From: Halodesulfovibrio sp. MK-HDV
GTDB lineage: Bacteria; Desulfobacterota; Desulfovibrionia; Desulfovibrionales; Desulfovibrionaceae
Direction of reading: 5' to 3'
Assembly: GCF_009914765.1 (NCBI RefSeq)
Contig: NZ_WYDS01000004.1
Coordinates: 98,029 to 162,028 of the forward strand
Length of the DNA stretch: 64,000 bases
This document shows positions 25,663 to 35,084 of the stretch, in pieces. How positions within the stretch are numbered: the stretch's first letter is position 1; each line of letters starts with the position of its first letter. Below the pieces are notes generated by a model. It was not told the origin of the DNA, did no database searches, and was given only the letters and a program-made list of their open reading frames with translations. A program made the translations under genes and the position numbers.

Positions 25663-26253
25663 TTACGTAGTCAGTGCATACAGCGTTGCACCGAGCATAA
25701 GTATAACAAGTGAAGAATTTACCATAAGGCGCATTTGAGGATTTTTTAATGAATTATAGAGCCCCGCGCCTAGCCCGCACCACATGGAATGAAAAGTAAA
25801 TTGTCCTACCATAAAAGGAAAAACGAACAGAGCTGTTGTTTCTGCTGTAACAGGAAGCAATGCAAAAAACTGGCTATATGCTGCAATGGACATAGCCCAA
25901 CTTTTGGGGCTGAGTGGATGTAAGAGCAGCCCTTCGCTTATGGTAAATTGTTTTATAGTTTCCGGCGGTGCTGCCTGTAACTTAAAGAGCTTGTATGCAA
26001 GATACAGAATGTATGCGGCGCCTCCGAACTTTAGCGTCAGCGCAAGCCACTCCCACTGTTTAAATGCCTCTCCAAGCCCCAACGATACGAGCAGATTAAG
26101 CGACGCAAATCCTATTGTAGTCCCGATAAGAAACGGAACAGCAGTTCTGAATCCGGTTGTTTGACCGATAGCCATCATCGTCATGTTTCCCGGCCCCGGT
26201 GTACCTGTCATTGCAACAATAAAAATAGCGAACGGTATAAGCAGTTCTGCCAT
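25663..26253 (-). CDS. LysE/RhtB family amino acid exporter
   Basis: Inner-membrane exporter of about 196 residues with five or six helices. The family signature TGTPGPGNMTMMAIGQ is near the N-terminus, and the mid-protein helix has LLLHPLSPKSWAMSI. A longer frame starts at 26292, but ATG 26253 has AAGGAG about seven bases upstream and gives the expected N-terminus, MAELLIPFAIF. It is divergent from a MocR-type regulator with a symmetrical operator between them. That arrangement suggests the regulator controls it. The substrate is unknown. Confidence 0.9.
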   Translation of the reverse strand: MAELLIPFAIFIVAMTGTPGPGNMTMMAIGQTTGFRTAVPFLIGTTIGFASLNLLVSLGLGEAFKQWEWLALTLKFGGAAYILYLAYKLFKLQAAPPETIKQFTISEGLLLHPLSPKSWAMSIAAYSQFFALLPVTAETTALFVFPFMVGQFTFHSMWCGLGAGLYNSLKNPQMRLMVNSSLVILMLGATLYALTT

Positions 26254-26382
26254 GGAATGCTCCTTAAGAAGTAACCTTGAAAATATCTGCAAGGTTTTGC
26301 TGTAATTTTATAAATGGTAGCTTGATACTTTTGTGCGCACAAAAATTGTATGAGGGCTACTGTTCTGATTGTACCCATAGAA

Positions 26383-26403
26383 TTGACATTGTGTGAATGT
26401 CAA
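26383..26403. promoter_or_regulatory. Symmetrical operator between lysE-type and mocR-type genes
   Basis: Perfect inverted repeat TTGACATT / AATGTCAA with a five-base centre. Each arm carries a TTGACA hexamer, one facing each gene, so one bound protein could block both promoters. Confidence 0.65.
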
Positions 26404-26412
26404 CGCTAATAT
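26383..26412 (+). promoter_or_regulatory. Sigma-70-type promoter of the MocR gene, leaderless
   Basis: TTGACA at 26383-26388, an 18-base spacer and TAATAT at 26407-26412. Transcription would begin at or just before the ATG at 26420, and no ribosome site precedes that ATG. Confidence 0.6.
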
Positions 26413-26419
26413 TGTATGC

Positions 26420-27817
26420 ATGACAAAGTGGACACCATTAATTGAAGCAGAGGACACGCCTTTGTATCTTGCGCTTGCAGATGCAATTGAGCGGGATGTG
26501 TATGCAGGAACCTTGCAGCCGGGAACGCGTTTGCCGACACATCGAAATTTGGCTGACGATCTTTCTGTAAACGTATCTACGATTACACGCGGGTATTTAG
26601 AAGCTGAACGCCGAGGCTTGGTTGCAAGCACTGTGGGGCGCGGTACGTTTGTGGCTGTTGACGCGACCACGCCATCTGCCATGGTTTCTTTCGAGCCATT
26701 TTCTCCGGGACTTATTGAAATGGGGCTGGCTACGCCAATGCCGCATCTTGATCCGGATTTGAGCATTGCCTTGAAGACCATCAGTCGTCGTAAAAATCCG
26801 GAAACTTTTCTGCGGTATTCAGACCCGCGCGGGCTGCCAGAGCATAGAGAAATAGGGGCACACCTTATTCATATGTATGGAATGCCAGCCACAGCAGATG
26901 ATATTATTGTCACGGCCGGTTCTCAGCATGCGCTATCTACGGCGCTCTCTGCCATGTTTAAGCCGGGTGACAGGATTGCAACGGATGCATTGACCTATCC
27001 CGGTTTTAAATCTCTCGCTGCAAGTCTCGGGATTCGTTTGTGTCCGGTCGCGATGGATGAAGGTGGGATGCTGCCAGAGTCTTTGGATACTGTTTGCCGC
27101 CAGCGGGAAGTGAAGGGATTGTACTTGTTGCCTCACGTACAAAATCCAACTGTCTGCTGCTTATCGCATGAACGGAAAGTTGCTCTTGCTGCTGTTGCGA
27201 AAAAGAATGCTCTAACTGTTATTGAAGATGATGCGTATGCCTTTTTGTACGATGGTGATTTGGTGCCTCTGTCCTCAATGCTTCCTGATCAGAGTATTTT
27301 TATAGCGGGCGTTTCAAAGATGATTGGAGCCGGATTGCGCGTCGGTTTCATGTGTGTCCCGAAGCATTTGAGGGAAGTCTTTGCACAAAGTGTTTTAAAT
27401 AGCATGTGGATGGTACCTCCATTGAATGTTGAAATCATTACAAAATGGATTGCTGATGGCGACATGATTGCTGCCAGAGAACGTAAACGTGCTGAAGCGA
27501 GGCGGCGTAGTGCACTTGTGCGGCAGATATTAAATTGTGGAACGTTACATATGTCGGGAACAGACTTTTTTTGCTGGTGGGAACTGCCGGAACCTTGGTG
27601 TGGGCAGGCCCTTGAAGCTGTGGCTCGCAGGGCTGGGGTCAATGTATTCAGCGCCGAAAAATTTATTGTCGGTGACGCTGAAGCGCCGAGAGCCTTACGT
27701 GTCGGGTTGACCGGCATGGAGCATATTAGTGAGTTGGAAAAGGGGCTTTGTATTTTACGGGAGATTGCGCAGAATCCTGATATGCAGAGTACGATGCTCA
27801 AAAGAAAGACTGGCTAG
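26420..27817 (+). CDS. MocR/PdxR-type transcription regulator (GntR winged helix fused to aminotransferase fold)
   Basis: About 465 residues. The N-terminal winged helix (about 10-75) has TRLPTHRNLADDLSVNVSTI. It is followed by a fold-type I aminotransferase-like domain with a PLP lysine in AGVSKMIGAGLRVGF. Such proteins sense PLP or amine/amino-acid ligands. The GTG at 26393 extends the frame, but ATG 26420 gives the normal N-terminus, MTKWTPLIEAEDTPLY, and sits at the predicted transcription start. The divergent LysE exporter is the probable target. Confidence 0.92.
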   Translation: MTKWTPLIEAEDTPLYLALADAIERDVYAGTLQPGTRLPTHRNLADDLSVNVSTITRGYLEAERRGLVASTVGRGTFVAVDATTPSAMVSFEPFSPGLIEMGLATPMPHLDPDLSIALKTISRRKNPETFLRYSDPRGLPEHREIGAHLIHMYGMPATADDIIVTAGSQHALSTALSAMFKPGDRIATDALTYPGFKSLAASLGIRLCPVAMDEGGMLPESLDTVCRQREVKGLYLLPHVQNPTVCCLSHERKVALAAVAKKNALTVIEDDAYAFLYDGDLVPLSSMLPDQSIFIAGVSKMIGAGLRVGFMCVPKHLREVFAQSVLNSMWMVPPLNVEIITKWIADGDMIAARERKRAEARRRSALVRQILNCGTLHMSGTDFFCWWELPEPWCGQALEAVARRAGVNVFSAEKFIVGDAEAPRALRVGLTGMEHISELEKGLCILREIAQNPDMQSTMLKRKTG

Positions 27818-27856
27818 ATATGTAGCCAGTCTGTAGTAACGCTATAGTTGAATGCT

Positions 27857-28996
27857 CTAATAATCGTCATAATAGTATTCTTCATCCGGACATTCATGTT
27901 GCCGTAACAGTGCTGCAAGCTCTTTAAGGCTGCTTGTGAGTGTAGATTCCGGGAATAAATGACAGTAGGGCGTTCCATCGTTAATTGCGATGAATGTGCC
28001 CTTCTGGTCTTCCGGTAAACACGTAATGCAATCAACGCCGATGGTCTTTTCTATTTCAAATTTAGAGAGAGTGTTGCCGGAAACACAGCCGGTAAGCACA
28101 AGCGAAAGTTTACAGAAGTTTTCGAAACCGCCTGCCGTGATAGTCTCTACAAATCGCTTAGCGCTCCCCATGCAAGGCTTTGTAGGCATGGTTACAAGCA
28201 GGCTGTCGTCTGCCATTTCCATTACTCTATAGAGTGCAGCATCCACACGGCTGCCCATATCAATAACAATTGTTCCAAATGCATCTGCTGCTGCAATGAG
28301 CATGGCAGAAACAGTTTCTGGAACCACACTTCCCGTCCCCATGGTCACTTCCGGTGCTACTAGGGCTAAGATGCCGCTGCTGTGATGATACATAGCGCTT
28401 TTAATGTATGAGGCATTCATTAGGCCGAGATCTTTTGCGGCGTGGCGTCTGTCACGCTTTGAAGGAGTATTCAGGAATGTGGCGACGTCTCCGTATGGTC
28501 TTGAAAAATCGAGTAAACCTACCCGTTTTCCATCTTGTGCAAAGCATGCTGCCAAGTTTACCGCCACAGACGTTGTTCCGGAGCCACCACGTGCGCCCAT
28601 GACTGCAATAACTTTAGGCCGATTCTTTTTACTCGGATCAACCGAGCGGTTTGTTACGTAATCTTCCAAAGCCCGCTGTAAGATTAATTTGCTCAGAGGA
28701 TAGCTAAAAAAATCTCGTGCGCCCGCAACTAATGCTTGTTGTTTATGAGAGTCTGTATATTGCGATGCACAAACAAACACAGCGCCGTAATTATGCCTTT
28801 TTGCTTCAAGAATACGCTCTCTTATTTCTTCAGTATAGTTAGTGCAGCCGATAACAAGAACTTCCGGCTTTGTAAGCTGAAGTGTGTTTAGAAGGTGTGT
28901 GAAGGGTATTTCACACAGCATATTATGAAGAGCGCCTGCAATAGTTGGATCACTGGCTTCAAGTTTTATGTATAAAGCTTCTTCAATTGTAGGCAT
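27857..28996 (-). CDS. MinD/CpaE/TadZ-like ATPase with receiver-like N-terminus
   Basis: A 379-residue protein. Residues 1-110 look like a degenerate response-regulator fold (EVLVIGCTN, GARDFFSYPL). A deviant Walker ATPase follows with GARGGSGTTSVAVNLA (about 134-149), which lacks the usual signature lysine of MinD, and a Walker B-like FGTIVIDMG. The tail ends in EEYYYDDY, an unusual acidic tyrosine cluster. TadZ/CpaE proteins place Flp pilus machines at the pole, but no tad genes are here. The 56-residue membrane gene upstream may be co-transcribed. The family is fairly clear; the role is not. Confidence 0.8.
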   Translation of the reverse strand: MPTIEEALYIKLEASDPTIAGALHNMLCEIPFTHLLNTLQLTKPEVLVIGCTNYTEEIRERILEAKRHNYGAVFVCASQYTDSHKQQALVAGARDFFSYPLSKLILQRALEDYVTNRSVDPSKKNRPKVIAVMGARGGSGTTSVAVNLAACFAQDGKRVGLLDFSRPYGDVATFLNTPSKRDRRHAAKDLGLMNASYIKSAMYHHSSGILALVAPEVTMGTGSVVPETVSAMLIAAADAFGTIVIDMGSRVDAALYRVMEMADDSLLVTMPTKPCMGSAKRFVETITAGGFENFCKLSLVLTGCVSGNTLSKFEIEKTIGVDCITCLPEDQKGTFIAINDGTPYCHLFPESTLTSSLKELAALLRQHECPDEEYYYDDY

Positions 28997-29061
28997 TAAT
29001 CCCTCCGATTGCTCCTGTAGGGAAAAAGCAATGTATATAACGTAATTCTATAGAGTGATGA

Positions 29062-29232
29062 TCATTTTTCTATGTTCTTTTCTTCGGTAAAGACCTTCTC
29101 TGCGGTTGGAATGTCGTCGGGTGTTGTATCTACTAAAATTCGCCAAGTACCTATTGCAAAAGTTATACAGAGTATAACAAACAAAATATTTCGCAACGAA
29201 CGGAAATGAGAAACTTTATGATCTTGAACCAT
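29062..29232 (-). CDS. Small single-span membrane protein (56 residues)
   Basis: A short frame with GGAG eight bases before the ATG. A basic N-terminus (HKVSHFRSLR) precedes one hydrophobic helix (NILFVILCITFAIGTW) and an acidic C-terminal tail (DTTPDDIPTAEKVFTEE). This layout predicts a bitopic protein with the N-terminus in the cytoplasm. It lies 65 bases upstream of the TadZ-like ATPase on the same strand. I recognise no family. The reading frame, ribosome site and membrane topology together make it a probable real gene. Confidence 0.65.
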   Translation of the reverse strand: MVQDHKVSHFRSLRNILFVILCITFAIGTWRILVDTTPDDIPTAEKVFTEEKNIEK

Positions 29233-29627
29233 TACATAATCTCCGCAATAAGATGAATAATGTTTCTATGTAAAATTGTATAAGTAAGCGTGCTGTTCAT
29301 TCCACTAGTAGTGTAATATGTGAGCGCGGCAAGAACATATGATATTGAAAATGTATATTCTTACTGTGTAGATGCGGTTTAAATGTGTATTGGCGTTCAT
29401 GTAAGTATATGGTTACGTATATACAGTGTGTCCGTTATACTAATTAGTTTGCATTTGTCTTTTTTATTTAATAATAAAGGGGTGTTGTGTGTTTGATTTG
29501 GTGTTGAACGCTCAAACAGTTGTGGTGTATTAGTACCGTCCCTTAGGTAAAAATTAAAGAAAGAGTAATAAAAACCGATGGAGGAAATAGAGTTTTCTTG
29601 AAAAAGAAATATGAGGGTGGTTGTCGT

Positions 29628-29674
29628 GAAGAGTGTTCGGGCAAGCGCATAGGGAAAATGCGCTGATGCTCTTC
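29628..29674 (+). promoter_or_regulatory. Hairpin in the 5' leader of the cytochrome-chemoreceptor operon
   Basis: GAAGAG / CTCTTC outer stem around a perfect AGCGCAT / ATGCGCT hairpin, 20 bases before the cytochrome start. The ribosome site (GGGAGAAG) follows it. It may stabilise the message or affect translation. The remainder of the 460-base gap from 29233 shows no gene. Confidence 0.45.
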
Positions 29675-29694
29675 CAAAAAGGGAGAAGAAAATT

Positions 29695-30144
29695 ATGCAA
29701 AACCAGAGAGTCTTTCTAGTTGCTCTCGTATTGGTTCTGTGCGTGCCATGTATTACTTTCGCAGCGAAGTATGTGGGATCTGCTGCGTGTGGTGAATGTC
29801 ATGAAACAGAACACGGGCGTTTTATGCAACACTCGAAGAAGGCAAAATCTTGGGAGAGTATTGCAGTAATGGCGCCAAAGCTTACACCGGCAGAGCAACA
29901 AGAATGCTACGAATGCCACACTACTGGTTACAAAAATGGGGGATTTGTTAGCTACGAAGAGACTCCGGAACTATCAGATGTTGGGTGTGAAACTTGTCAT
30001 GGACCTGGTGCGGCACATGCTGAAGATGGCGATCCTGATTTGATCAAGCGTAAACCTGAACCAAAAGAATGCGTGGTATGCCACAGTGCGGCCCGTGTTA
30101 ACGATTTTGGATTCAAACCGCTTGTAAACAGTGGTGCACACTAG
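29695..30144 (+). CDS. Periplasmic tetraheme cytochrome c (cytochrome c554-like)
   Basis: A 149-residue exported electron carrier. A signal peptide (VFLVALVLVLCVPCITFA) is followed by four c-type heme sites: C32-H36 (CGECH), C71-H75 (CYECH), C98-H102 (CETCH) and C126-H130 (CVVCH). The first site and the following HGRFMQHSKKAKSW resemble the cytochrome c554 family. It lies nine bases before a chemoreceptor that itself has a heme motif, in the same transcript. That suggests the cytochrome passes electrons or redox information to the receptor; this is an inference. Confidence 0.92.
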   Translation: MQNQRVFLVALVLVLCVPCITFAAKYVGSAACGECHETEHGRFMQHSKKAKSWESIAVMAPKLTPAEQQECYECHTTGYKNGGFVSYEETPELSDVGCETCHGPGAAHAEDGDPDLIKRKPEPKECVVCHSAARVNDFGFKPLVNSGAH

Positions 30145-30153
30145 GAGGACATA

Positions 30154-32172
30154 ATGGCGATACGGACTTCTTTAGGTGCTAAGATTACAGTCTTAATCAC
30201 CATCATTTCGTTTGTTGTGTTCTCAATACTCATTGGCACTTCGACATTCCTTCAGCGTAAAGGAATGCTGGAGCAGCTTAGTGAGTCTTTGACGCAGACA
30301 TCGCAACTGGTGCAGGAAGCGATTGAGCGCCCAATGGTTGTCGGTGATGATGAAGGGACGACTGAGGAATTCATCCGACTTAGGAATGAATACCCGGGCA
30401 TGAAAATTCATCTTGCCGATTATGCTGGCGAAGTAACGTATTCAACGCAAGATGTTAACGTTGATAAGCAGATTGCAGGTCTGTTACCGATCGACGGTTT
30501 TGCGGATGTGTCCAAACGGGCATTGCAAGAACCAATAAAAGAAAATCTGATTGTAAGCGGTGGCGACAGTCCCGTTTTTGTCAGAGTAATCTCAATTCCA
30601 AATGCTCCTTCCTGTAGGCACTGTCATGGTGCATCCAAGCCTATTCTCGGGCAGCTGGTCATTACAAAAGACATTTCCGGTACGATGGGTACCATTGCCT
30701 TCCAGATGTATGAGAACATGGCAATCTCTCTTGCCGGATTGATAGCACTTGTTCTCAGTGTCGTGTTCTTTATTCGTAAAGTCGTTATCAAACCAATTGA
30801 GCAAATTGCTGCTGCATCAGACGCCATTACAAATGGTGATTTTAATGCACATTTCTTGGTTGAAAGCGAAGATGAACTTGGCAATTTGTCTAAAAACCTT
30901 GGTTCGATGGTTGAAAAACTTAAGATTGAGTTAGGTTTCTCCAAAGGTGTCTTACGGGGTATGACCGCGCCAATTCTTATTTGTGATGTTGACCGTAAGG
31001 TTACTTCTACAAATCAGGAAGCGATTACCCTTATGGGAGTTGCCGGAACACCAATTGAATACAAAGGTGTCCCGGTCTCTGAGTTCGTTGTAAACGACCC
31101 TTGTTGTGACCGGATTATTGAAGATGTAATTACATCACGTCGACCTTCCACAGGTAATGAAGGCGTTTTGGAAAACTTTGCGGGTGATCAACTTACCCTT
31201 ATTTTTGATGCTGCGCCTATCTATGATTTAGATGGCAAAATGCTTGGTGTGTTCGTAATGATTACGGACATGACAAGTATGCGCAGACAGCAAATCAGAG
31301 TGGAAGAACAGAACGAAAAGATTACTCATGCTGCGGAGTCTGCACGGGCTATTTCTGAACAGGTATCATCTGCTTCTGAAGAGCTTGCCGCGCAGATTCG
31401 TCAGTCCAGCAATGGCGCTGATGAGCAGCAGAAACTTACAGGTGAATCCGCAAGTGCAATGACGCAAATGAATGCTTCTGTTCTTGAGGTTGCCCGTAAC
31501 GCTTCTGATGCTGCTGAACTTGCTGCAACAACGCAGGAAAAGGCAGCGGAAGGCGGACAGATTGTAGGTCAGGCTGTAAGTAAGATTCATGCTGTTTCGG
31601 AACAGGCACAGGCTCTTAAAGAGGAAATGAGCGTACTTGGTTCCCGTGCAGATGGAATTGGCCAGATTATTACCGTAATTGAAGATATTGCCGACCAGAC
31701 AAACTTGCTTGCATTGAACGCGGCTATTGAAGCTGCACGTGCTGGTGATGCTGGTCGAGGTTTTGCTGTTGTAGCAGATGAAGTGCGTAAGCTTGCAGAA
31801 AAAACAATGAATGCCACCCGCGAAGTTGTTGAGTATGTAGGTGCAATTCAGACAAGTACACATCAAAATGTTGAAGCGACAGAAAGGGCTGTTGAGCTTG
31901 TGGGTGATTCCACAGAGCTGGCTACCCGTTCTGGTGAAGCGTTGAAAGCGATTATGAAAATGGTTGAAGCAACTGCGGATCAGGTTCGCGCTATTGCCAC
32001 TGCATCAGAAGAGCAGTCGGCAGCGAGTGAACAGATCAACAGTTCTGTAACCGTTATTAATGATATCTCTGAGCAGACAGCCGCCGCCATGACTGAGTCT
32101 ACCGTTGCGGTAGAAGTCGTTGCGCAGCTTGCTCAGGACTTGGACGGCATTATTGAGAATATGCGTTCATAG
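30154..32172 (+). CDS. Methyl-accepting chemotaxis protein with periplasmic c-type heme site (DcrA-like)
   Basis: A 672-residue chemoreceptor. Order: membrane helix 1 (about 9-31), periplasmic sensor with C154-C157-H158 (CRHCH), membrane helix 2 (about 189-209), HAMP, a PAS domain (about 260-375) and the signalling coiled coil with its hairpin tip (IADQTNLLALNAAIEAARAG). A CxxCH motif in the sensor predicts covalent heme, as in DcrA of Desulfovibrio vulgaris, an oxygen or redox sensor. The sensor resembles the Tll0287/DUF3365 type. It is co-transcribed with the tetraheme cytochrome. A terminator follows. Confidence 0.93.
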   Translation: MAIRTSLGAKITVLITIISFVVFSILIGTSTFLQRKGMLEQLSESLTQTSQLVQEAIERPMVVGDDEGTTEEFIRLRNEYPGMKIHLADYAGEVTYSTQDVNVDKQIAGLLPIDGFADVSKRALQEPIKENLIVSGGDSPVFVRVISIPNAPSCRHCHGASKPILGQLVITKDISGTMGTIAFQMYENMAISLAGLIALVLSVVFFIRKVVIKPIEQIAAASDAITNGDFNAHFLVESEDELGNLSKNLGSMVEKLKIELGFSKGVLRGMTAPILICDVDRKVTSTNQEAITLMGVAGTPIEYKGVPVSEFVVNDPCCDRIIEDVITSRRPSTGNEGVLENFAGDQLTLIFDAAPIYDLDGKMLGVFVMITDMTSMRRQQIRVEEQNEKITHAAESARAISEQVSSASEELAAQIRQSSNGADEQQKLTGESASAMTQMNASVLEVARNASDAAELAATTQEKAAEGGQIVGQAVSKIHAVSEQAQALKEEMSVLGSRADGIGQIITVIEDIADQTNLLALNAAIEAARAGDAGRGFAVVADEVRKLAEKTMNATREVVEYVGAIQTSTHQNVEATERAVELVGDSTELATRSGEALKAIMKMVEATADQVRAIATASEEQSAASEQINSSVTVINDISEQTAAAMTESTVAVEVVAQLAQDLDGIIENMRS

Positions 32173-32282
32173 CTTTAAATGCGTTTACAACATGTCGTGT
32201 GCTTTGATCTCCTGTTCCCGTACATTTGAGACAAAGCGATGGCGCTGACCATATCGCATGACAGAATATGTTGAGATAATAC

Positions 32283-32317
32283 AAAAAGGGTGAAGCTGAG
32301 GCTTCACCCTTTTTTTG
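32283..32317 (+). terminator. Terminator of the cytochrome-chemoreceptor operon
   Basis: AAGGGTGAAGC / GCTTCACCCTT stem, TGAG loop and a run of T. Confidence 0.92.
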
Positions 32318-32495
32318 TAAGCTGAGTAACAGGCAGACGGTGTAGTTGATTGCGTCGAGGCTGTGCATCAAGAAATTGATCTCGCGAATCGGAGTCCTAG
32401 ATGGTGAGGTCGCCTGTCTGTCGGAGTTAGGAGTAGTAACCCGCTGTTTTAATTTTACGATGGAGGATTTCCACCATCTTCTTTATGCAAAAAAA

Positions 32496-32894
32496 TTAGA
32501 GTGCTTTTGATGTGAGCGGTTTGGTGGCTGGCTGTTTGCAGGAAGTGCCACCTTTCTGATTATTCAGTATAGCTTGAAATTTGTTGTCGCGTTTTGCAGC
32601 TCTGTTAATGAATTCGTCAGCGATTTTTGTAGGCCCGTTGCATTCGTTCACGAGGTAATGTTGCAGCTGTTCAGCTTCGGCGAAACTAAGTGCCCCATGA
32701 AGAGTGCGTTTATTTGGGTAATTAATATGGAACGTAGATGAGAGGATGAATTTGCCAATGGAGGTTTTGTACAGCTTCAGCTCCCACCAGTTTGGTGTAA
32801 CGCCCATTACTTCTCTGTCATCAAGGTTCACAAGTAACTCACCTGTAAATACAAGATTCTCTTTGCCATTTCTTTTCAAGGAAACTGTCTGCAT
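32496..32894 (-). CDS. Hypothetical protein (132 residues)
   Basis: A soluble protein of unrecognised family. The first 80 residues alternate in a way that suggests beta strands (ENLVFTGELLVNLDDREV, WWELKLYKT). Residues 85-115 look helical, and the tail is Lys/Thr-rich with one Cys. There is no signal peptide or membrane helix. The start has AGGAG six bases upstream, so expression is likely. It stands alone; a weak hairpin lies just downstream (GATGG / CCATC, 32459-32479). A terminator at 33.15 kb separates it from the glycine riboswitch upstream. No function is proposed. Confidence 0.65.
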   Translation of the reverse strand: MQTVSLKRNGKENLVFTGELLVNLDDREVMGVTPNWWELKLYKTSIGKFILSSTFHINYPNKRTLHGALSFAEAEQLQHYLVNECNGPTKIADEFINRAAKRDNKFQAILNNQKGGTSCKQPATKPLTSKAL

Positions 32895-33144
32895 AGTAAG
32901 CTCCTGTGAAGATAAAACTTCTTATATTTGGGGTGCAGGTAACAGCAGAAAAAAGTGATAAAAACAAAACACTATTAATAACTACAGCTATTGCAATGCA
33001 AAAAAGAGGACTATGAAAGTGTAGTGCGTTTTTTATGCAGGTGTAGCAATGATAATGTTCTTCTTACTGCAACATACCAAATATACAAGAGAGGCGTATG
33101 GCGGGGGAGAGAGGGAAATATGATAGGAATAAAGTGGGGTGTTA

Positions 33145-33185
33145 TAAAAATGCAGATGCGCCGGAACTAAAAGCTCCGGCGCATC
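33145..33185 (-). terminator. Terminator without an assigned gene upstream
   Basis: Perfect 11-bp stem GATGCGCCGGA / TCCGGCGCATC with TTTTT after it on the minus strand. The transcript it ends would start at the glycine riboswitch about 230 bases upstream. Confidence 0.8.
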
Positions 33186-33388
33186 GCAACCACAACAACA
33201 AACCAGTCAGGAGGGGAATCTATATTCCCCTATATATGTATCGCTCAAGGCGATTACAAACGTGATCAAATGCTCCCCAGTTTGCTGGCTGTTAGTGCAT
33301 AGACGCAAAAAAACAGCCCGCTAAGCGGTGCCTAGATGGAAACGGTGAGACTGGAAAGTGGAAAAGAGGACGGCAAAACGCAATATTC
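33186..33388 (-). other. Gene-free segment downstream of the glycine riboswitch
   Basis: On the minus strand this holds a short CCGC / GCGG hairpin followed by TTTTTTT (33305-33331), a GGGGAAT / ATTCCCC hairpin followed by TCCTGACTGG (about 33205-33232), then the 33.15 kb terminator. No reading frame with a ribosome site was found. Confidence 0.45.
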
Positions 33389-33409
33389 AAAAAACCAAAT
33401 ATTGGTTTT
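33389..33409 (-). terminator. Expression-platform terminator of the glycine riboswitch
   Basis: AAAACCAA / TTGGTTTT hairpin followed by a T run, five bases after the second aptamer. This is the usual position of a riboswitch-controlled terminator. Confidence 0.6.
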
Positions 33410-33414
33410 ATGGG

Positions 33415-33592
33415 TCCACTCTGTCCTTTTACCTGAGAGTTTCACTGCACTGGGAAAGCAGTTTGCTCCTTCGGTGCTCCTTGCGGAGTCTCTCCAGAGG
33501 CTCGTCCGAGCAGCAGTCCTTTTGCCTGAAAGAGTTACATCTTCGGCGCCGTGTCTTTTTTTGGGGAAAAAAAGGCGGTCTCTCCTGCTGCC
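33415..33592 (-). promoter_or_regulatory. Tandem glycine riboswitch
   Basis: Two aptamers on the minus strand. Aptamer 1 (33592 to about 33506) has GCAGGAGAGACC, CGCCGAAG, ACTCTTTCAGGCAAAAGGAC and a GCAGCA/TGCTGC closing stem. The linker CGGACGAGCCTCTGGAGAG is typical of tandem forms. Aptamer 2 (to about 33415) has GGAGAGACTCC, CACCGAAGGAGCAAA, AACTCTCAGGTAAAAGGAC and a CTCTG/CAGAG closing stem. These match the Vibrio-type tandem element motif by motif. The plus-strand frames over this region are shadows. No glycine cleavage or symporter gene follows. Confidence 0.97.
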
Positions 33593-33726
33593 TTCAACCG
33601 AGATCCATATGTTGAGGCAGACTCCTATTTATCGTGGGCAGATATAAAACGCAATAGAAAAAGCACCACAGTAGTTGAAAATCCAGTATTCCGTGAAAGT
33701 AAAATCGATTTTCACATATGCGAAAT

Positions 33727-33763
33727 AAAAAAAACGCCCTGCTCATGGTGAGCAGGGCGTTTT
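33727..33763 (-). terminator. Terminator of tgt
   Basis: AAACGCCCTGCTCA / TGAGCAGGGCGTTT stem with T residues after it on the minus strand, about 50 bases after the tgt stop. Confidence 0.9.
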
Positions 33764-33808
33764 CAGAGTGTATTATTTTACAGCAGAGTTGTGTAAAACA
33801 ACATGCCG

Positions 33809-34981
<1,173 letters not shown>

Positions 34982-35021
34982 TCAAAAAAACAGGCTGTAA
35001 TTGCTTGATAACCTATTAAAA

Positions 35022-35062
35022 TATAAAAGGCTGCTCCCGAATAATCATTCAGAAGCAGCCTT
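35022..35062 (-). terminator. Terminator of the nfeD-stomatin operon
   Basis: AAGGCTGCT / AGCAGCCTT stem extended by GAAT/ATTC, T-rich after it on the minus strand. Confidence 0.85.
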
Positions 35063-35084
35063 AATTCACAGTGGAACAGAAAAG

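Noticed and set aside
33336-33751. Three overlapping plus-strand frames of 66-103 codons
   Set aside because: They lie over the glycine riboswitch on the other strand, have no ribosome site and show no protein-like composition.
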